A stretch of DNA of 13,862 nucleotides, from assembly GCA_019693395.1 (NCBI GenBank), contig JAAMXP010005306.1:1-13862 (forward strand), in the 5' to 3' direction. The position numbers and the translations under genes were made by a program. The notes below the pieces were generated by a model. That model did not search any database. It had not been told where the DNA came from and saw only the letters and a program-made list of their open reading frames with translations. This DNA comes from Ettlia oleoabundans (taxonomy: Eukaryota; Chlorophyta; Chlorophyceae; Chlamydomonadales). The number at the start of each line of letters is the position of its first letter. Position 1 is the stretch's first letter. Below, one piece after another: positions 7,516-13,862 of the stretch.

Positions 7516-10264
7516 TCACGACACCACCAGGTGTTGCATCGCGCTGCAGTAGCCCATGCGGGTGCAGAGGGGGATGGGCTGCAGACAAAGGGGCGCAGGG
7601 CGGCATTGGCCAGTGGGTCAGGCAGAGGCGGCAGCTGGGTGAAGTGGGTACCCATATACGTGTGAATGGAACGTCACCAGTGATCATGGGCTCTGGCACC
7701 AACAAGCCTTTCCGCTCTTCCGACATGCATTGTCTGTTCATGCTGTCACCAGCACCACCATCTTTGTTTACACACCCGCATACACCACAACCACAACCCG
7801 TGCAACTACCCACCTGCAGGTAGGAGATGAGCATGTTGAATACGAGGGGGCCGTACAGCGTGACGTACTGCTCACACTGGTCCTTGAAGTCCTGCAGTAA
7901 GGAAGCTTGCGTTTATGAAAAAAGAGTCGAGAGAAAGGTAACACTTGCGCAGGTGACTGAATGCAGTGGCAGTGATGATATCCAGTTGTCCATGCGAGCC
8001 CACTTGCAGGAATGTTCTACACGCGCGGCCAGGTGGACCAGGGCTTCAATGCAGGGCTGACGACAACTTTGCAAGTCAGCCGCCCTGTTAATGAACTACA
8101 GGAAGAGTTGAAAGAAGCCAGCATTACTGGCAAAACCTTCCAGCAACTTCACCTGGAACACTGTGCAGCCCTCCTTGGCGTACTCCAGCAGCTCTGTCTG
8201 GGTCTTGGGGTCCTACAGGAATGGCAGAGGCGGCAAAGGGCGGAATGGGTAAGCAGCGGCAGCAGAGGCGGCATCTGTAATGTGGGAGGTAAACAGAGGT
8301 CAAAATTGCATTAGCCCCCACCCACACGCCCAAAAACCTCAACCCACCCCATCCCATACAACCATCCCCACCCACCTGCAGGATCGCCGCCGCCTCCATC
8401 ACAATCGTCTTGCAGTCCTGGCACATATCGTTCCCCTGGGCCCGAACCTCAGCAGGTGCACCAGTGGCCAACTGGCGGAAGGCGCTCCCCAGCGTGCGCA
8501 GCGCAGCGGGGGCGCTGCCGCCGTTGCTGTTGATGCTGGTACCGCAGAAGTCCACGACGCGGCACACCCCTTCGGGGTCGACGTCGTGCAGGAGGTTGTC
8601 CAGGGCGTGGAAGAGGGCGGTCACGTCGTCCAGGCAGCGTGCCTGCAGTCAGATTCGTTCCACAACAAACGGCGCATGTGAGCAAAGCCAGGAGCGGAAG
8701 GCAAAGCGCTCGAGGGCGGAGAGGGGGGACTGAGGGGCGCACATAGCCGAGTGAGACCATGGTGAACAGCAGGGCTTACAGTTGCTTGGTGGGTGGGATG
8801 CTTGATGGGTTCAAGGGATTGGCTTCATCCAGGCAAGCGGCTGGCGCAAATGAGCAGCCCACCTTTGCCTCTGGGGACAGGTTGTTACATGCAGCGCGCA
8901 TGTCAGCCTCAATCTCCTGCCGCTGCTCGCGGTCCTGCAGGCGCTGCACAAATGCCAGCACCACCATCTTGCACACGGGACAGTCCCAGGGGGTGGATAC
9001 CAACGATGCCTGCAAGGGACGGGAAACGAAGACAGAGGAGGCAGGGTTGGGCAGCCATACGCAATCAAAATGTTGAACCATCCCCCCTCCTCACACACAC
9101 TCCATCCCCACCCCACCCCTCACACGCACTGGGTGCAGTAGCCCACAGAAGCTTGCCGTGGCATCCATAACAACAAGAACGCTTCAAGGCCACCATGGGC
9201 TTATACGACCAACTGTGAAAGAGCCAGGCAAGCACCCCTGCCAGTCAAGTACCCTTGGGCGTGCGCTCTCCCATACTGCACAACTGCCTCACCTCCCGGC
9301 CCAGCAGCTGCTGGGTGGCATTGCTCCCAGGGCAGATCCCCACCATGCTGCAGGTGTCTTCAGGATCCAGCGCGGTTGTTATCATTTCGGCAGCCTGAGC
9401 CACCAGCACAGGCACCTCCTGCAGCACAACCGCATGTGTCAAGGGTGGATGTGAGGGAGAGGGGGGAGCAGGCAGTGCGCCTGTGCGTGCGCAGAACATG
9501 ACAGAAGGGTGTGAGCGGTAGCATGTGCAGCGACCGAGGTGCAATCCAAGTAGACTAGGCTGCGGCATGCTTCAGGGGAGCGCATAGGACAGCCTGCCAC
9601 GCGCTCACCTGCGTGCACATCTGAGCAAACTGGGCAGGCAGGCTGGTGCACACAGCCCCCTGGATGTAGTCCTCAATGTGTGCCTGGGTTTCAGGGTCGT
9701 TGGCAAATGCCTCCAGGGTTGCCACCATTTTCTGCAGCGAGAACATAAAGCCCATGGGTGCAGGCAGAGGCAGAAGGGATGAAGGTACGGTTGTACCAAA
9801 CAACTGGTGGACACTGGGCCAAGCTGACTAACCTTATGGCAGACTTACACAACCACAGAAATATCAAGGCAAGTATGTATGAAAGGCTGGCTCAAACAAG
9901 AGCAACCACAGCTAGGGCAGGAACCGGAAGGACACGCCTGACCTGGCAATAATCGCAGGGTGTGAGGCGCAGGACTGTCTCTGATTCAGGACGCAGCGTG
10001 CGGAATTGCTTATTGTTCTGGGAGGTTATGACGGGAGCTGCAGCAAGGGGCAAAGCGGAAGAACGTGAAGTTGTGAGGCAAAGCACAGCAAAAGCAGGAA
10101 CAGCAGTGGCGGTCGGCCAGGCCAAAGTCCCCCGCCTGGCAGCAAAAAGTTGCCTCCCAGGGCATGCTCGCGCTGCGCCCGTCCAGCGTCGTGCTCGCTA
10201 ACTGCCCTGGGCGCTTGCCTGCGGACGCCAAGGCCAGCAGGCCACAGAGCAGCAGGAGCCGCAT
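7516..10264 (-). CDS. Prosaposin-like protein with three saposin B domains (nine exons)
   Basis: Exons in transcription order: 10264-10219, 10037-9943, 9731-9609, 9418-9293, 9009-8863, 8642-8376, 8212-8153, 7891-7814, 7578-7516. All phases agree and give 334 residues ending in TGA. Residues 1-15 (MRLLLLCGLLALASA) are a signal peptide. Saposin 1 has Cys 43, 46, 75, 86, 111, 117; saposin 2 has Cys 140, 143, 171, 182, 206, 212; saposin 3 has Cys 253, 256, 284, 294, 319, 325. Each therefore has the full six-cysteine pattern (CxxC ... C ... C ... CxxxxxC) in normal, not circularly permuted, order. There is no attached aspartic protease, so this is not a plant-specific insert. Saposins are small lipid-binding helical bundles, released from precursors in the lysosome, that lift lipids from membranes for hydrolases (family knowledge). 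The first intron has a GC donor. All later introns are phase 0. The gene faces a phospholipase B-like gene across 347 bp. Confidence 0.92.
10038..10218 (-). other. GC-AG intron 1 of the saposin gene
   Basis: The donor reads GCAG|GCAAGC, a strong GC-type match to the U1 consensus, and the acceptor reads TTGCTGCAG. Removal joins the signal peptide ...LASA to APVITSQNN in phase 1. I see no GT donor nearby that would keep the frame and the signal peptide. Confidence 0.65.
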
Positions 10265-10611
10265 CTTTGCGCGTTGGGCTAGAGCACCTGCACAGGCGGC
10301 AGCGCGGAACTTGTTTGACAGTCCTACAGACGTGAAAAGGGATCCGTCAGCCCGGCGTAACTCTCCTGAGCAACCCTGCTGGCGATCCAGCGTTTGCGTC
10401 CCACCTGCACAAGGTTTTTCTCTTGTCGTTTGTGAGTGCAGATCCCAACTACGCGATACCCAGACAAAAGAGTATGTTGGCCAGTGCCCAATCATCGCCT
10501 TGGCGCGCCAGCAAGTCACGGGAATGTACAACCCACCCGCGCTCAGAATGTCGGGAGCGTGTTTACGTGTGATCACGCCGTCAGGGAGAGGGAAGCAGGC
10601 GTGACGTAGCA
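10265..10611. promoter_or_regulatory. Shared upstream region of divergent saposin and phospholipase B-like genes
   Basis: 347 bp separate the two start codons, so both 5' leaders and both core promoters must fit here, or overlap each other. Visible elements: a TGACGT (bZIP/CRE-type core) at about 10602-10607, immediately before the plus-strand start; ACGTG cores near 10330 and 10563; a CCAAT at about 10486; and the palindrome GGCGCGCC near 10503. No clear TATA box is seen. These motifs are short and could occur by chance. The divergent geometry is the main evidence for a bidirectional promoter. Confidence 0.5.
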
Positions 10612-13600
10612 ATGAGCCTGGCCGCATTGGCTATCACGTTCCTAGCAGTCTGGTTGGGAGCAGCAGGCTCTCTGGCGCTGCGAGACCTTGTAACAGGCCC
10701 CGCGCAGCAGCCTTTGCGCATCGAGGATGGCAATGCTTTGCAGCACGGTTGCATCAGGTTTGTGGGTGACGAGCCCCGCTTCCGCTGGAGCAGCGGCGCC
10801 GGCGGGGGACTGGAGTGCAAGGGTGAGGAGCGCTGCCTCCCATTCTTGTTATGCTATGATTCTCCCCCAGCAAATACTATCTGCAAACAGCCTGGCAGTA
10901 GCTCATTTACCTTCTCCATATGCTGGCCTGGAGACAAACCTTCGTGAACATCCTTTGGCCTTCCCCGCATTACAAGCTTACACCTTTCTAAATTTCCTTG
11001 TGTAAGCCCTATATATATATGATAACCGAAACACTGGTGCAGGAGCTCCTGCCACTGGCATCTACATGGATGGCACGCTGAGCAGGGGAGGCTGGTACCA
11101 GTTGAGCATCACCACCTCCGCTGCCTTCACTGACGAGCAGCAGGCGCTGACGCTGGGCTACCTTGAGGGCTGGCTGACAGGCAAGGCGACCTTCCCTGCG
11201 CTGGCAATACTGCAGATGACTTTGGGCAACCTGTCCATATTTGTTGGCGTTGTTGTTTAAGCTGCCCTGCAGCGAGTAATCCGGAATATGGCGGTTGGCT
11301 GTCCTGCACGCTGGTGCCATCTGAACCATGTGCTCATATGCCCATGTGCGTCGAAGTTTGCCATGTTGCTCGCCTCCTCTCTGTGCAGCGGAGCAGATCT
11401 ATGCGCACCATCACAACATGCAGGCTTACTTCAACCTATCCTCCCAGGCACCCTTGGAGTGGTACGCCTTGGACTGGCTGTCCTGCACTGCTACCTGCTA
11501 CCTTGCTGGACTGCCTTGAGCACGCTGTGGGAGGCTGGCCCGAATGTCGCGAATGGCATCATCCAAATGCGATCAACCTTTCAAAAGTGGATCCCAGAGT
11601 CAACCTGGCATATACGCATTAGCGACTGCATGGAGCGGGTGCAGCCCAATTGCTTGTCCCCATGAATCCCGTGTTTCCTCCTGCGTCCTTGCATTCCCGT
11701 CAGGCTCGAGCAGCAGGATGACTGGACTCGTCAACAGGCTGCAATACATGATGGTCCCTTCTGGTCTGCCATGCGCCTGCTTCACGCCCAGGTGCGACAG
11801 CTAGCTCACGGCAAAATTGAACCATTGAAGCATGCCACTGATCTGGCACTATCTGCAGCAAGAGTTGGAAAACCGAAACACCTAGCAAAGCTGCGGCTGC
11901 ATAGCAAACCATCCCACAACATCACATGCTGCCCCCTTGCCTTGGAGTTGTACGCAGATGGACGGCATGCCGGCCACACTGCTCGGGTGCAGCATGAGCG
12001 CAATAAACCGCAACAGATGCACACTGATGAACCTGCGGGGAAGCGGCAGCACCTTGACAGCATTGACCCAGCAGGGCCGCGTGGCCACCTGACCCTGCCG
12101 CATCTGGGCCGTCAAGACTTTCTTTTCATGTCTGCTGTGGGCGACATGAACCCGTTGATAGAGGCTTTGGGTGGTGATGGAGATCGTGGTGCCGGCACAG
12201 CTGGCAAAGGTGAGCTGCATAGTTCAGCGCGAGCTGTCACATCGTAACTAAGACACCCTTTCATGCATTTGCACCGTACCTCCCAGTCAAAGCAGCATGC
12301 GAGTTGAACAAAGGGCATGCACAAGTGGGGTCTTTTTCCCCTTGGCACCGACGGATGCTCCGCTTTAAGGCCAGTCAAGACGCTCCATTCTTCAAGCTGC
12401 AGCTGCAGGGAGCAAGTGGGACGACCTTAGCCCACATGAGCTTGTAAACGAGCTTCACTCTGCTGGCAGGTAGACCCTCTAGCTGCTGCTGGCGGTGGAC
12501 AACTGGTGGCAGGCTGTGCCCTGCTGTGGTGAACCCTGATGCCAGCCCCCAACCCTGCCACCATGGGTCGTCCTGGCCTGCCAGATAACGATCAGTGTGC
12601 GTCTCTTGAACTGGGATGCTCATAATCACTTCACACGCCATAAATCGGCCAGGCACCTTGTGCCTGAGTTTTTGCTCATTTACACAGCGTTGCTCATTAC
12701 CTCCCGTTCGAGGAGTATTTCGAGTACAATGTGAGCCCCTGCCTGCAGGTGCAGTGCTGTGGTGCGAGTCACACCCGACCTCTCAGACCTGCTGCTGGGA
12801 CATGCAGCATGGTGAGCTGTGCCAGCACCCACCTAGCCATGCAGCACTGGAATCAGCTGCTTCTGCTGCTGCAAAATATCATTGCCTCTCTTTCATGACC
12901 CACTCTGGCCGTCTGTCCTGACCTTAGCTGACCAATGGCTGTTGATGGCCAATGCATGGTTGTGTTGTGTGCAGGTTTACATACGGCGCTTTGGTGCGCA
13001 TCTACAAGCACTACCACTGTGCCCTGCATAACGCCCAGCTGCCCCTGACACGCATGTCCTTCTCAAGCTACCCAGGCGGGCGACTGAATACCCCCGCGAT
13101 GTCGGCAAGCCTGCTTGAGAATAACTTGCGAATCAAGCCTTTCCTTCTGTGCTAGGTTGTGCCTATCGCACCCGCCGTGACAAATGCGTTCCATGTTCTT
13201 TTGCAATATCTGATCGGCCCTTCTTGCTGTGCCTGTTGTTGTGCCTGTTGCAACATGCCTGCTGTGCGCGTTGTGCAGGTGAGCTGTCCAGCGACGATGA
13301 TTTCTACCTCCTCGACACAGGGCTGGCAGTGCTGCAGACAACCAACTCGGTTTTCAACACCAGCCTCTACTCACAGCTCATCCCAAAGGTGGGGGGCTGC
13401 TGATGCTCGTTGCTTCGCACAATTTGAGTGGTGCTGCTAGTGCAGCACCACTGGCACTGCTTGGCTTGCTACACTCTGGGCTACCCTCAACCTCGCCTGT
13501 GTCAAACTTGGTTGAACATTCTGTGGATGCCAGCTGTCGGAGGCCAGGAACAATCTAGTGCAAGATCGGTGTCATGCTGGGTCATGCTGTGCAGAGCGTG

Positions 13601-13708
13601 CTGAGTTGGCAGCGTGCCCGCATCGCCTGCTTCACGGCACGAGACGGAAAGGCCTGGACAGATGTCATCGCGCAGCACAACAACGGCACAGGGAACAACC
13701 AATGGATG
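10612..13708 (+). CDS. Phospholipase B-like hydrolase (PLBD family), 3' truncated by window
   Basis: Exons: 10612-10822, 11043-11180, 11389-11461, 11704-11791, 11958-11986, 12061-12209, 12409-12469, 12749-12811, 12975-13075, 13279-13388, 13595-13708. They total 379 codons in consistent phase. The first about 22 residues (MSLAALAITFLAVWLGAAGS) are a signal peptide. Family landmarks follow in order: GYLEGWLTAEQIYAHHHNM, FWSAMRLLHAQMDGM, MSAVGDMNPL, RCSAVVRVTPDLSDLLLGHA, FTYGALVRIYKHYH, MSFSSYPG, DDFYLLDTGLAVLQTTNSVF, LSWQRARIACF and NNGTGNNQWM. The family are lysosomal Ntn hydrolases that self-cleave to expose an N-terminal Cys. The Cys of RCSAVV, residue 251 in this model, matches that nucleophile. 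NLS, NTS and NGT sequons fit a glycoprotein. Two introns appear to be GC-AG. Exons 5 and 7 rest on phase and homology only. After NNQWM the family normally has 150-200 more residues, which lie past the right edge. Confidence 0.93.
11181..11388 (+). other. GC-AG intron 2 of the phospholipase B-like gene
   Basis: The donor reads ACAG|GCAAGG and the acceptor CTGTGCAG. Splicing gives GWLT-A-EQIYAHHH in phase 1, matching the family's conserved (G)xLTAExI segment. Reading through instead hits a TAA at 11258-11260. Confidence 0.75.
11958..11986 (+). other. 29-nt microexon of the phospholipase B-like gene
   Basis: Between acceptor TACGCAG and donor GTGCAG, this exon encodes MDGMPATLL plus two bases. 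It continues HAQ with MDGM, like the family's QLDGL. A 74-nt intron (11987-12060) then restores the frame of the MSAVGDM exon, and 12061 is the only AG nearby with the right phase. Without it, the MDGM frame ends in TGA at about 12090. Confidence 0.5.
13076..13278 (+). other. GC-AG intron 9 of the phospholipase B-like gene
   Basis: The donor reads CCAG|GCGGGC and the acceptor TTGTGCAG. Splicing gives SSYPG-ELSSDDDFYLL in phase 1, which matches the conserved SFSSYPG...DDFY segment without insertion. The nearest GT downstream (about 13100) would insert residues that the family lacks. The donor is weaker than in the other two GC introns. Confidence 0.65.
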
Positions 13709-13862
13709 GTGCGCCAGGGCCGCAAACGCACCTGCTGTGCCCTCGTGGCACTGCTCTCCTCATGACTGGTCCTGGGTTGCGATCAAGCACCCGCATTGGC
13801 CAGCCAGAATTGCTCCCATTTAACTTTCATGACAGTATTAGTATTGACAGTTTTTCGGCAAT

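Noticed and set aside
8881..8900. TGTAAC on the minus strand near 8885 as a poly(A) site
   Set aside because: It is part of the coding sequence for the AACNNL motif of saposin domain 2.
10010..10627. A 205-codon minus-strand frame spanning the divergent promoter and saposin exon 1
   Set aside because: It reads through the GC-AG intron and the promoter; only its MRLLLLCGLLALASA part is real. The upstream ATG would place the signal peptide internally.
11010..11021. TATATATATAT run as a TATA box
   Set aside because: It lies inside intron 1 of the phospholipase B-like gene, near its acceptor and downstream of the start codon.
11771..12247. A 158-codon plus-strand frame inside the phospholipase B-like gene
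   Set aside because: It spans exon 4, an intron and exon 6 by chance; only the LTLPHLGRQDFLFMSAVGDM part matches the family.
1..13862. CRISPR arrays, tRNA or rRNA genes, transposon ends and bacterial-style operons
   Set aside because: No repeat-spacer array, no cloverleaf-like segment, no terminal inverted repeats and no ribosome-binding sites were seen; the gene structure is eukaryotic.

Overview
The window reads as nuclear DNA of a green alga, most likely a chlorophycean (Volvox/Haematococcus/Scenedesmus type). The genes are cut into many short exons by introns of mostly 120-400 nt. Their acceptors repeat a GTGCAG or CTGCAG ending. The 3' ends carry TGTAA(C), the usual chlorophyte polyadenylation signal. 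One protein has a proline-rich linker typical of algal extracellular-matrix proteins. I joined exons by hand from reading phase, splice signals and protein-family knowledge; no transcript data were available.

Layout: (1) bases 1 to about 2930, plus strand: the 3' part of a gene with a Pro-rich linker followed by a Cys/Gly-containing beta-rich domain, identity unsure. (2) 3071-5246, minus strand, convergent with the first: an ankyrin-repeat plus U-box protein, a probable E3 ubiquitin ligase. (3) 5247-7337: about 2.1 kb with no gene I can defend, only weak orphan ORFs. (4) 7338-10264, minus strand: a nine-exon prosaposin-like gene of 334 residues with a signal peptide and three complete six-cysteine saposin B domains. 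(5) 10265-10611: a 347-bp shared upstream region. (6) 10612 to the right edge, plus strand: a phospholipase B-like (PLBD, PF04916-type) gene, eleven exons in view and cut off by the window before its C-terminal part.

The most interesting feature is the head-to-head pair of a prosaposin-like gene and a phospholipase B-like gene. In animals and amoebae both families act in the lysosome: saposins present membrane lipids to hydrolases, and PLBD proteins are N-terminal-nucleophile hydrolases linked to phospholipid deacylation. Sharing a 347-bp upstream region suggests co-regulation of an algal vacuolar lipid-degradation module. This pair also holds three probable GC-AG introns, and the PLBD gene has a 29-nt microexon beside a 74-nt intron.
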